Of a DNA stretch of 10,144 nt, positions 1 to 6,937 are shown piece after piece. Positions within the stretch are counted from its first letter, which is position 1. Each line of letters opens with the position of its first letter. The stretch comes from an uncultured Cellvibrio sp. (GTDB lineage: Bacteria > Pseudomonadota > Gammaproteobacteria > Pseudomonadales > Cellvibrionaceae): the NCBI GenBank assembly GCA_946482345.1, contig CAMLRJ010000082.1, forward strand, positions 1 through 10,144, read 5' to 3'. The notes under the pieces are model-generated. The model was not told the origin of the DNA and ran no database searches. It saw only the letters and a list, made by a program, of their open reading frames with translations. The position numbers and the translations under genes are program-made.

Positions 1-7
1 ACAAAAA

Positions 8-1366
8 CTATTTCAATGCACCAATTAATTTCTGATGCACACCACCAAACCCGCCATTACTCATAATCACAAAATGCGTATTTTTTTCTTTCAGCGCAAC
101 AGCAGTTTTAACCAGCTCATCAAGATCGCGTAATAATTTTGCGGGCACCGGACTTTTATTCACAACATCATTCATCGCCCAATCAACATTTGCAGGTTGA
201 TACCACAAGACCATATCAGCATCTACTGTGCTTTTCCCCAAGGCATCTTTATGTACACCCATGCGCATGGTGTTGGAGCGCGGTTCAATAATGGCAATTA
301 TTTTTTCTGTGCCGACTTTTGCACGCAATCCAGCAAGTGTGGTTTTGATTGCTGTCGGATGATGGGCAAAATCGTCGTAGACTTTTACTGAATCAATATC
401 AGCCAAACATTCCATGCGGCGTTTAACACCGGCAAAATTTTCCAGTGCCTTTGCTGATGTAACTGGATCAACACCTACATTACGTGCTGCGATTAATGCA
501 GCCAGTGCATTATTGACATTATGTAAACCGGTTTGTTGCCAGTTAACCTCAGCTATTTTTTGTTGGTTATGAAAAATAGAAAAAGCAGATCCATCTTCTG
601 ACTTTAATTCAGCATGCCATTCGCAATCAGTAGCTTGCAGCGAGAATGTTGTTTGGGTTGTCCAACAGCCTTTTTTCAAAACCTCATGTAAAGCCGCGTC
701 TTCAGCAGGCGAAATAATTAAACCATTACCGGGAACAGTACGAATCAAATGATGGAATTGTGTTTGTATAGCAGCGAGATCAGAAAAAATATCGGCGTGA
801 TCAAATTCAAGATTGTTTAAAATCACTGTGCGTGCATTGTAGTGAACAAACTTGGATCGTTTGTCAAAAAATGCGCTGTCATATTCATCTGCCTCGACAA
901 CGAAAAAATCTGATTCACCCAAACGTGCAGAAGTTGGAAAATTTTTAGTCACGCCGCCAATTAAAAATCCGGGTTTCATACCGGCGTATTCCAGAATCCA
1001 CGCCAGCATGGATGAGGTTGTTGTTTTGCCGTGAGTACCTGCAACTGCAAGCACCCATTTATTGGGTAATACAAAATCGTGCAACCATTGCGGGCCTGAG
1101 GTGTAAGCAATACCTTGATTCAAAACATATTCAACAGATGGATTGCCGCGACTCATGGCATTACCAATAATCACCAGATCCGGCGTTGGTTTTAAATGAA
1201 CAGGATCAAATCCCTGAATCAATTCAATTCCCGCTTGCTCAAGTTGTGTGCTCATAGGGGGATAAACATTGGCATCACTGCCAGTGACTTTATGACCCAA
1301 TGCTTTTGCCAATTGTGCCAGGCTGCCCATAAATGTGCCGCAAATACCGAGAATATGGATGTGCAT
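8..1366 (-). CDS. mpl: UDP-N-acetylmuramate:L-alanyl-gamma-D-glutamyl-meso-diaminopimelate ligase
   Basis: Cytoplasmic murein-recycling ligase. It joins the recovered tripeptide L-Ala-gamma-D-Glu-meso-DAP to UDP-MurNAc using ATP, bypassing the MurC-D-E steps. The 452-residue product has the full Mur-ligase layout: N-terminal nucleotide-sugar fold starting MHIHILGICGTFMGSLA (the Mpl signature), ATP P-loop GTHGKTTT at 110-117, EADEYD at 158-163, NNLEFDHAD at 184-192, LHNVNNALAA at 281-290, the RRME segment near 316-319, YDDFAHHPTA at 330-339 and EPRSNTMRMG at 361-370. The length is close to the E. coli protein (about 457). An ATG 42 bases further upstream (1408) is open in frame, but its 14 extra residues fall outside the family, so the ATG at 1364-1366 is chosen. 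A weak GAGTG lies just upstream of it. It is divergent from the lipoprotein gene and seems monocistronic in this window. Complete and intact. Confidence 0.95.
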   Translation of the reverse strand: MHIHILGICGTFMGSLAQLAKALGHKVTGSDANVYPPMSTQLEQAGIELIQGFDPVHLKPTPDLVIIGNAMSRGNPSVEYVLNQGIAYTSGPQWLHDFVLPNKWVLAVAGTHGKTTTSSMLAWILEYAGMKPGFLIGGVTKNFPTSARLGESDFFVVEADEYDSAFFDKRSKFVHYNARTVILNNLEFDHADIFSDLAAIQTQFHHLIRTVPGNGLIISPAEDAALHEVLKKGCWTTQTTFSLQATDCEWHAELKSEDGSAFSIFHNQQKIAEVNWQQTGLHNVNNALAALIAARNVGVDPVTSAKALENFAGVKRRMECLADIDSVKVYDDFAHHPTAIKTTLAGLRAKVGTEKIIAIIEPRSNTMRMGVHKDALGKSTVDADMVLWYQPANVDWAMNDVVNKSPVPAKLLRDLDELVKTAVALKEKNTHFVIMSNGGFGGVHQKLIGALK

Positions 1367-1555
1367 AAAATTCACTCGTGCTGACGAAACTGAAGTGAAG
1401 CTTAACATGAAGCTTGGGCAGTAATAAATTTATGATCTGTGATCAATTTCATTCCTGGAGGAAATACGTTTTATGTGTTCATAAAAAGTTCAGCTTTTAA
1501 TTATTAGTATGCCAGGGTTGTCAAAACTATTAACACAAAACCAGGGAGACTAATC
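1367..1555. other. Divergent intergenic spacer between mpl and lipoprotein gene
   Basis: This 189-bp AT-rich spacer must hold the start signals for both divergent genes. No strong -35/-10 pair stands out. A weak rightward candidate is TTCATA at 1478-1483 with TATTAG-like sequence near 1502. A small inverted repeat, TGATC-TGT-GATCA, sits at 1433-1445, and AAGCTT occurs twice near 1398-1413. None of these is convincing as a named operator. Confidence 0.35.
1543..1548 (+). promoter_or_regulatory. Shine-Dalgarno site of the lipoprotein gene
   Basis: AGGGAG ends 7 bases before the ATG at 1556. It fixes the start that yields a proper lipoprotein signal peptide. Confidence 0.7.
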
Positions 1556-3772
1556 ATGTCAGTTCAAAAACATATTGCGTTACTTACGCTTATTGCTTCA
1601 CTAGCCGCATGCGGTGGCGGCGGATCCGATGATAAACCGAAATCCTCTTCAAGCTCGGTTGTTGCAGTCAGTCTTGGGAACTCCAGTATTTCTTCATCAA
1701 CGCAAACATCAATTTCTGTTTCGATACAATCTTCATCACAGGCTTCCAGTCAATCCAGTTCATTGCAATCTTCTGTAACAGGTGTTGCAAAAACATTGAG
1801 CATATCCGGTAACTTGATGGTTAAGGATGAGAATGGTGTTCCAGTTGAAAATGTGGATGCCGATACTATTCGCGTTGATATTTCCCTGTTGGATGCAGAT
1901 CAGCAAACACTGGAGTCCAACATTAGCACTGCCGTTGAAATTGGCGGCGATTTGGGATTTTCGGATCAGTTAACAGCGAGTGGTAGTCAATATGTTGTTG
2001 TACATATTTCAAAACAAGGCTTTACCGATTACGCACGCCGTTTCGATTTCACTGAAAAAATTGAATTGCAGGCGGAATTAACGGAATTACCCAAAGCTCA
2101 GGTTTCTGTCGCTGAAGCGCAAACTATTTCAGGTGAAATTGTGAATGGTTTTAATTTTAGTGTTACGGATAACTTGTTAGGCGAATCTGACAGTGCGGAT
2201 GGTAAAGAGTTAAGTGTATTTATTCCTGAATCTGCATTGCCTGCAGGCACTACCAGCCTTGATGTGCAAATGAAAGCGTTTGATCCAACCAATCCTGCTG
2301 ATGCAGTTTATTTCCCGGGTGCGTATGAAGACAGTGATGGCAATAAATTATTGTCAATTGCATTTAACTACACGGATGTAAAAACCAATCAAGGCGTATC
2401 CCTGATGCAAGTTGCACAGCAGGCACGCAAGGAAAGAATTGTTGCTCAGAAAACAGGGCGCATGCAAAAAACAGATAGCGATCCTGTCATCATTAACCGT
2501 ACTGTGCCCGTTGAGAGTTGCCGTTCGCTGGCAACCATGGGTGATTCCGATGCAAGCCAGGATGGATTCCAGATACCGGTTTATACCTACAATCCTGTTA
2601 GTGGTTTATGGGATTTATTAGGTCAAGGCAGTTTGTTTAATGAAGCCGGTAATTTATTAGCTGCCAATTTCACTGCATTCGATTGCGATTCGGTTGATTA
2701 CATGCTGGAAATAAAAGTCACCAACGAAATTTTTATCAGCAATTGGTGGAATTTGGATTATCCATTGGTGTTTTCGCAACCCACCACATTTTGTGCGAAT
2801 TTAAAATTATTGGATGAAGGTGGAATGCCCTTGGTCGGTGCTAATGTTTATGTCTTTGATGACGATGATCAGCGCAGTTTTTCTGCCACAAGTTTTATTT
2901 CAGATTTGCAAGGTGAAATAAGAATTTCGTTGGTGAAATTGGATGATACCGATACGGATACCAGTGTAAAAATCAGAACCTATTCAACAGCAACACATTT
3001 ATTTATTGATAAGACTATTGAATTATCCACGGCTGCCTGCGAATCAACTGCAGTTGCAGTTCCGATAACATTATCTGTGCCTGCACGTTGTGCTATAGAC
3101 GGTAAAATGTTGAATAACAATTCCACACCGGCTGCAGATGTTGTATTGGTAGCGATTCCAGATGATGAATATGAGGATCTTGCAACAGCCGCTTTTGGTC
3201 GTACTGACGCGACAGGAAATTACACAATGAATCTATCCTGTAATGTGGATTATGATTTGGGAGATTATCTGGGATTAGTACAATATTATTTTGATCAGGA
3301 GCAAAGTTTTTCCATGGCGTCGCTTAATGTGAACGGCGTAAAAAGTGCTGATGAAATTACCGATGATGGTAAAAAAGTCACAGTGAAAGATTTAACCCAT
3401 GTATTAGGTAAACCCTGGGGGCTGGTGACCACTGCCGAAAACAATAACGAAGAAATGTATGTTGATATTTATTACGCGGGTACCGACTTCCCTGTGACTT
3501 ATCAATTTGATCTGGTGGATAACGAAACCAATCAGGTTGTAAAACATTTCCAGGGCACATTAAACCAAACCGATTTTGTGTTGCCAGGCGGCACCAATGT
3601 TACAGATTACGCTATAGCGTCTTTTACACTGGAGCATGGTGTGATCATACCTGAAGGTGAGCCTTACTTATGGCTGAATGTAAAGGGTGATGCAACCGAT
3701 GCTAAAGCGAATAAAAGCTTGGTGTGGGGAGCTATTTTCTTATCGACAATAGATGACGAAGAACTTGAATAA
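1556..3772 (+). CDS. Large Ser-rich-linker outer-membrane/surface lipoprotein with carboxypeptidase-regulatory-like domains
   Basis: Predicted 738-residue lipoprotein of unknown specific role. The N-terminus has a short basic start, a hydrophobic core and the lipobox LAAC, giving lipidated Cys19. Gly follows the Cys rather than Asp, which favours sorting to the outer membrane. A GGGGSDD segment and a Ser-rich linker follow: 24 of residues 30-73 are Ser. The rest is acidic, beta-rich and Thr/Asn/Asp-rich. Two stretches look like carboxypeptidase-regulatory-like (Ig-like) modules: one from Cys413 (CANLKLLDEGGMPLVGANV) and one from Cys512 (CAIDGKMLNNNSTPAADVV, then GRTDATGNYTMNLSC). Six or more Cys in the mature part could form disulfides. 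No catalytic motif or carbohydrate-binding module was recognised. Polyserine linkers of this kind are typical of Cellvibrio-group surface and polysaccharide-degrading proteins, but no enzyme role is claimed. A good SD and a downstream terminator suggest a single-gene transcript. Confidence 0.8.
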   Translation: MSVQKHIALLTLIASLAACGGGGSDDKPKSSSSSVVAVSLGNSSISSSTQTSISVSIQSSSQASSQSSSLQSSVTGVAKTLSISGNLMVKDENGVPVENVDADTIRVDISLLDADQQTLESNISTAVEIGGDLGFSDQLTASGSQYVVVHISKQGFTDYARRFDFTEKIELQAELTELPKAQVSVAEAQTISGEIVNGFNFSVTDNLLGESDSADGKELSVFIPESALPAGTTSLDVQMKAFDPTNPADAVYFPGAYEDSDGNKLLSIAFNYTDVKTNQGVSLMQVAQQARKERIVAQKTGRMQKTDSDPVIINRTVPVESCRSLATMGDSDASQDGFQIPVYTYNPVSGLWDLLGQGSLFNEAGNLLAANFTAFDCDSVDYMLEIKVTNEIFISNWWNLDYPLVFSQPTTFCANLKLLDEGGMPLVGANVYVFDDDDQRSFSATSFISDLQGEIRISLVKLDDTDTDTSVKIRTYSTATHLFIDKTIELSTAACESTAVAVPITLSVPARCAIDGKMLNNNSTPAADVVLVAIPDDEYEDLATAAFGRTDATGNYTMNLSCNVDYDLGDYLGLVQYYFDQEQSFSMASLNVNGVKSADEITDDGKKVTVKDLTHVLGKPWGLVTTAENNNEEMYVDIYYAGTDFPVTYQFDLVDNETNQVVKHFQGTLNQTDFVLPGGTNVTDYAIASFTLEHGVIIPEGEPYLWLNVKGDATDAKANKSLVWGAIFLSTIDDEELE

Positions 3773-3781
3773 AATCAGGTT

Positions 3782-3817
3782 CAATAAAAAACCGCCGGAT
3801 GGCGGTTTTTTATTGAT
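3782..3817. terminator. Bidirectional rho-independent terminator
   Basis: A perfect 16-bp inverted repeat with loop GGAT. The stem core is ACCGCC/GGCGGT, flanked by A6 on the left and T6 on the right, so it carries a T-run in both directions. It lies 9 bases after the lipoprotein stop and 22 bases beyond the end of the convergent DUF934 gene, so it can end both transcripts. Confidence 0.93.
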
Positions 3818-3839
3818 CGAAAATGGATTGTGTTGAAAG

Positions 3840-4343
3840 TTAAGCGCGACGCCTGAATAGAGGCAAAGGTTGATCAACAGAGGCTTGATAGTACTCATTG
3901 AAATCATTTAATGATTTAACAGCTTCTTCCAATTTTATATCCGGATTGGAAAACGCAAATGCATTCACACCACAGCGACGCAAATAACAGAGTTGATCGC
4001 GAATTAAATTGCCGATTGCGCGCAATTCTCCAGTGAAACCATAACGCTCACGTAAAAGTTTGGCGGTTGAAAATGCGCGGCCATCCATAAAAAGTGGAAA
4101 GTTAACGGCAATCAACGGTAATTTTTTTGCGTCATCGCCAATTTGTTCGGCGGTTTCATCGCTGTCCAACCAGACACCTATATCATTACGCGATTGCAAT
4201 TGATTTTTTTGTGCGAGCCATACAGATAAGGGAACAATAATATTGCCAGCTGCAACCTCAACACCTGCAACATCTGTATCGCCATATGCCAACAGGGTCC
4301 CGATGTTGTCAACAATTGCAGCATCTTTAATTAGCTTTCCCAT
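3840..4343 (-). CDS. DUF934 family protein, sulfite-reductase-associated
   Basis: A 167-residue cytoplasmic protein of the DUF934 (COG3749) family, commonly found next to cysI in proteobacteria (for example beside the Pseudomonas sulfite reductase gene). Its biochemical function is not established; a role in assimilatory sulfate/sulfite reduction is inferred from this linkage. The conserved core is visible at residues about 75-129: LPLIAVNFPLFMDGRAFS, then LLRERYGFTGELRAIGN, then DQLCYLRRCGVNAF. The N-terminal third is variable, as is usual. An upstream in-frame ATG (4370) would add nine residues, but AAGGAG at 4351-4356 lies 7 bases before the ATG at 4343, so that start is preferred. The gene overlaps the 3' end of cysI by 17 bases, which implies coupled translation in one operon. 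It is the last gene before the shared terminator. No cysH follows in this window. Confidence 0.88.
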   Translation of the reverse strand: MGKLIKDAAIVDNIGTLLAYGDTDVAGVEVAAGNIIVPLSVWLAQKNQLQSRNDIGVWLDSDETAEQIGDDAKKLPLIAVNFPLFMDGRAFSTAKLLRERYGFTGELRAIGNLIRDQLCYLRRCGVNAFAFSNPDIKLEEAVKSLNDFNEYYQASVDQPLPLFRRRA

Positions 4344-5991
4344 AGACTCTCTCCTTAAAGGGTGTTGCACCTATGCGGCGATAAGTATCAATAAACAATT
4401 CTTCAGCGTTGCGATTTTCAACGTAAACATCTACCAGTTTTTGAATCACCTGTGGCATATCCTCTGCACCAAAAGAAGGGCCGAGTACATCACCTAATGA
4501 CGCATCATTGCTGGCGCTGCCACCCAGTTGTACTTGATAAAATTCTTTACCGCTTTTGTCCACGCCCAAAATCCCAATGTGACCCACATGGTGATGACCG
4601 CAAGCATTCATACAGCCGGAAATATTCAGGTCGATATCACCCAAATCATACACGTAATCCAGATCATCAAATTGACGCTGAATCGCTTCGGCAATAGGGA
4701 TGGATTTGGCATTGGCTAACGAACAGAAATCACCGCCGGGGCAGCAGATCATATCGGTAATAGTGCCGATATTCGGTGTTGCAAATCCAGCGGCCTTACA
4801 CTCTTGCCAGAGTGCAAACAAATCGGATTTTTTCACATCGGCCAATACAATATTTTGTTCGTGCGTAGTGCGCGCTTCGCCGAAACTGTATCGGTCAGCA
4901 AGATCTGCAATTTTTTCCAACTGACTGTCTGTCACATCACCGGGCGCAACACCGGTTGGTTTGAGTGATAGGGTCACAGCTGCATAACCGGCAATTTTAT
5001 GATTGCGCACATTGCGTTGTAACCATTTGCTGAATGCGATGTTGTCTTTTGCAATTGCATCAACAGCAGCTTGTGCTTGTTGATTATCGATTACTGCATA
5101 ATCGGGCGCTGTGAAAAAAGATTTCGCTCGTTCTATTTCTGCTTGTGTCAGTTTGTTGTAACCATCTTTCAGATGTTGCCACTCATCTTCCACTTTTTGT
5201 GCAAACACTTCCGGTGTTAATGCGCGCACTAAAATTTTGATGCGTGCCTTATATTTGTTGTCGCGACGACCTTGTAAGTTATAAATACGCAAAATCGCTT
5301 CGAGATAAGAAAGCAAATCTGCTTCCGGTAAAAATTCGCGAATGACACTGCCGATTACCGGTGTGCGTCCCAAACCGCCGCCAACATAGACTTTAAATCC
5401 GACTTGGCCTTCTGCATTCACTTGTATTTCCAAACCAATATCGTGCACTTGTACAGCGGCGCGATCCTGCGTTGAGCCTGTTACCGCAATTTTAAATTTG
5501 CGCGGCAAGAAGGCGAATTCGGGATGGAAGCTGGACCATTGGCGAATAATTTCACAGTAGGGGCGAGGATCGATAATTTCATCTTCAGCAATACCGGCAA
5601 ACTGATCGGATGTTGTATTGCGAATACAGTTACCACTGGACTGGGTGCCATGCATTTGCACTTCGGCCAGCTCAGCCAGAATATCCGGTACTTCAGTCAG
5701 ATCCGGCCAGTTAAATTGAATGTTCTGGCGGGTACTGACATGGGCATAACCCTTGTCGTAATGGCGGGCAATATGCGCCAGGCGGCGTAATTGGGTGCTG
5801 TTCAGCATGCCGTAGGGAACGTTGATCCGCAGCATGGGTGCAAGGCGTTGCACATACAAACCATTCTGTAAGCGCAAGGGCAGAAATTGTTCAGGAGGCA
5901 ATTCGCCAGCCAGAAAGCGGGCGGTTTGGTCACGAAACTGAGCCACTCGCTGGCGCAGAATCTGATGGTCGTACTCGTCGTAGACGTACAT
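4327..5991 (-). CDS. cysI: Assimilatory sulfite reductase hemoprotein (nitrite/sulfite reductase family)
   Basis: Siroheme/[4Fe-4S] enzyme of the cytoplasm that reduces sulfite to sulfide for cysteine synthesis (six electrons). The 554-residue protein has the two-fold repeated reductase layout: an N-terminal ferrodoxin-like half with LRLQNGLYVQRLAPMLRINV and YAHVSTRQNIQFNW, the siroheme-contact region TQSSGNCIRNTT (about 116-127), and RPYCEIIRQWSSFHPEFAFL. The second half has EARTTHEQNIVL, then the cluster ligands C417-x5-C423 (CPGGDFC) and C460-x3-C464 (CMNAC), followed by GHHHVGHIGILG. All four ligands are present. The family start is MYVYDEYD, so the ATG at 5991 is used; an in-frame TTG two codons earlier (5997) is less likely. 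No clear SD precedes either. The electron donor is not encoded here: no cysJ-like flavoprotein is adjacent. It is the first gene of an operon with the DUF934 gene. Nitrite reduction is an alternative activity of the family, but the DUF934 partner favours sulfite. Confidence 0.92.
   Translation of the reverse strand: MYVYDEYDHQILRQRVAQFRDQTARFLAGELPPEQFLPLRLQNGLYVQRLAPMLRINVPYGMLNSTQLRRLAHIARHYDKGYAHVSTRQNIQFNWPDLTEVPDILAELAEVQMHGTQSSGNCIRNTTSDQFAGIAEDEIIDPRPYCEIIRQWSSFHPEFAFLPRKFKIAVTGSTQDRAAVQVHDIGLEIQVNAEGQVGFKVYVGGGLGRTPVIGSVIREFLPEADLLSYLEAILRIYNLQGRRDNKYKARIKILVRALTPEVFAQKVEDEWQHLKDGYNKLTQAEIERAKSFFTAPDYAVIDNQQAQAAVDAIAKDNIAFSKWLQRNVRNHKIAGYAAVTLSLKPTGVAPGDVTDSQLEKIADLADRYSFGEARTTHEQNIVLADVKKSDLFALWQECKAAGFATPNIGTITDMICCPGGDFCSLANAKSIPIAEAIQRQFDDLDYVYDLGDIDLNISGCMNACGHHHVGHIGILGVDKSGKEFYQVQLGGSASNDASLGDVLGPSFGAEDMPQVIQKLVDVYVENRNAEELFIDTYRRIGATPFKERVYGKAN
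4351..4356 (-). promoter_or_regulatory. Shine-Dalgarno site that fixes the DUF934 start
   Basis: AAGGAG on the minus strand (CTCCTT on plus), 7 bases upstream of ATG 4343 and inside the end of cysI. It supports the shorter 167-residue start over the ATG at 4370, and translational coupling to cysI. Confidence 0.75.
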
Positions 5992-6114
5992 AAACAAATA
6001 CCGATCTGGGAAGGTGGAAAAAACAGGCGCGCAGAATACCGTAAAACGGATGGTTGAGCGAGGTTGAAAAGGGCAAAATAGCCCGCATTTGGTTCAAAGG
6101 CCAAGATTATTTTT

Positions 6115-6128
6115 CTATAAACTTATAG
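6115..6128. promoter_or_regulatory. AT-rich inverted repeat in the cysI upstream region
   Basis: CTATAA-AC-TTATAG is a perfect 6-bp dyad centred about 130 bases upstream of the cysI start and about 52 bases upstream of ATG 6174. It fits the T-N11-A symmetry of LysR-type operators, and CysB is the LysR regulator expected for a sulfur gene. The assignment is inference only; an AT-rich dyad of this length can arise by chance. Confidence 0.25.
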
Positions 6129-6173
6129 CTTGATTTGCCTAACCCCCTTCAAATGACAGGAATCGAGCAATCT

Positions 6174-6254
6174 ATGACTTTGGTTGGTAAATTCATTGTT
6201 TTTGTGATGATCATATATCTCCCATTTTTATAGGTTCATGCGCAGGCTACTAAA
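6174..6254 (+). other. Apparent signal peptide interrupted by an in-frame TAG
   Basis: From ATG 6174, in the same frame as the gene that starts at 6255, the DNA encodes MTLVGKFIVFVMIIYLPFL, then TAG at 6231-6233, then VHAQATK directly into the Met at 6255. The pattern is a full Sec signal peptide: Lys near the start, a long hydrophobic core, and an Ala-Gln-Ala cleavage site. AGGAA at 6158-6162 could be its ribosome-binding site (11-base spacing). One base change (for example TTG or TCG to TAG) would explain the break. It is either a nonsense mutation, a sequencing error, or a readthrough position. The stop and frame are directly visible; the signal-peptide reading is inference. Confidence 0.6.
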
Positions 6255-6920
6255 ATGTCAAAACCCTGGTTTATCCATACAAATTGTAACGAAATAATAT
6301 TAAGAAAACGGGAATCTATTTCCAATCATCACGTGTTATCAGAAATTGCGATTCTCGATAAGTTTGCAATTAACAATATCATCAAAAGAATTAAAGAAAT
6401 CCCGGCAAATGGGGATGAGATGAAAAGTTTTGGGTCTGAAGCAGAGCATATCGAGTTGGTATTCGGTTGCGAAAATAATCAAAAAAGCCAAATTGACATC
6501 ATCAATAAAAGATTCAAAACACCTTCGACGGGTTTTAATTCAATTGGTAATCAAGTTGAGGCCGATCTTTACAGGGATATAGAAGGGTTGTTATTTCCTG
6601 ATATTGAAAAAATAATTCTCAAGGTTGAAAACCTCGACATAGACTTTGGTGATTTTAATATCACTTATTTAAATACAGATTATATCCCGCAAAAACCGGG
6701 TGGCCCAACTATTGGCCCGGTGTACATAATGAATTTTTTGGTAAAGGATAAGATTTTAAAAGTGGATAAAAAATTATCTGTACGCTCGGCACAGATACCA
6801 CCTCAACCTTTGAGTTTTGAAGTCAATAAAAAGAAATTCACATTGTTAACCTATGAATCAAAAAATGAAGAAAGGCTCTACCCTGATTATTTTCAAATTA
6901 TTGAATCGACCCATGAATAG
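6255..6920 (+). CDS. Hypothetical protein, probably the mature part of a formerly exported protein
   Basis: I do not recognise this 221-residue protein. It is rich in Lys, Ile and Asn. The first half looks alpha-helical and charged (LSEIAILDKFAINNIIKRIK), and the second half looks beta-rich, with a PQKPGGPTIGPVY segment. It has exactly two cysteines, C11 and C72, which would suit one disulfide if exported. No membrane segment lies within it. Base composition is lower in GC than its neighbours (three sampled 60-base lines gave about 27-40%, against about 43% for one line of rluA and 58% for one line of cysI), hinting at acquisition or weak constraint. The ATG at 6255 has only a weak AGG upstream. 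In-frame sequence before it encodes an interrupted signal peptide (6174-6254), so the native gene probably began at 6174 and this may now be a pseudogene or a cytoplasmic remnant. The stop is 17 bases before rluA. Toxin or immunity roles are possible but unsupported. Confidence 0.55.
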   Translation: MSKPWFIHTNCNEIILRKRESISNHHVLSEIAILDKFAINNIIKRIKEIPANGDEMKSFGSEAEHIELVFGCENNQKSQIDIINKRFKTPSTGFNSIGNQVEADLYRDIEGLLFPDIEKIILKVENLDIDFGDFNITYLNTDYIPQKPGGPTIGPVYIMNFLVKDKILKVDKKLSVRSAQIPPQPLSFEVNKKKFTLLTYESKNEERLYPDYFQIIESTHE

Positions 6921-6937
6921 TTTTTTGAGAGCGTTTA

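Noticed and set aside
1433..1445. TGATC-TGT-GATCA dyad upstream of mpl
   Set aside because: The arms are only 5 bp, and the sequence does not match the CRP consensus or another operator I can name.
1473..1484. Three-codon open frame (ATG TGT TCA TAA) behind a good GGAGG at 1457-1461 in the mpl/lipoprotein spacer
   Set aside because: It could be a leader peptide, but it has only three codons, no attenuator hairpin follows, and spacing from SD to ATG is long (11 bases). Probably chance.
5992..5997. TTG at 5997 as the cysI start
   Set aside because: Family members begin MYVYDEYD, which corresponds to the ATG at 5991; the TTG adds two residues and has no better ribosome-binding site.
6071..6084. 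GGGC-AAAATA-GCCC hairpin in the cysI leader
   Set aside because: A four-base-pair stem with no T-run and no second element; too weak to call an attenuator or riboswitch.
6255..6920. Unknown gene as part of a toxin-immunity or defence pair
   Set aside because: No partner gene, no recognisable toxin or immunity motif, and the neighbours are housekeeping genes.
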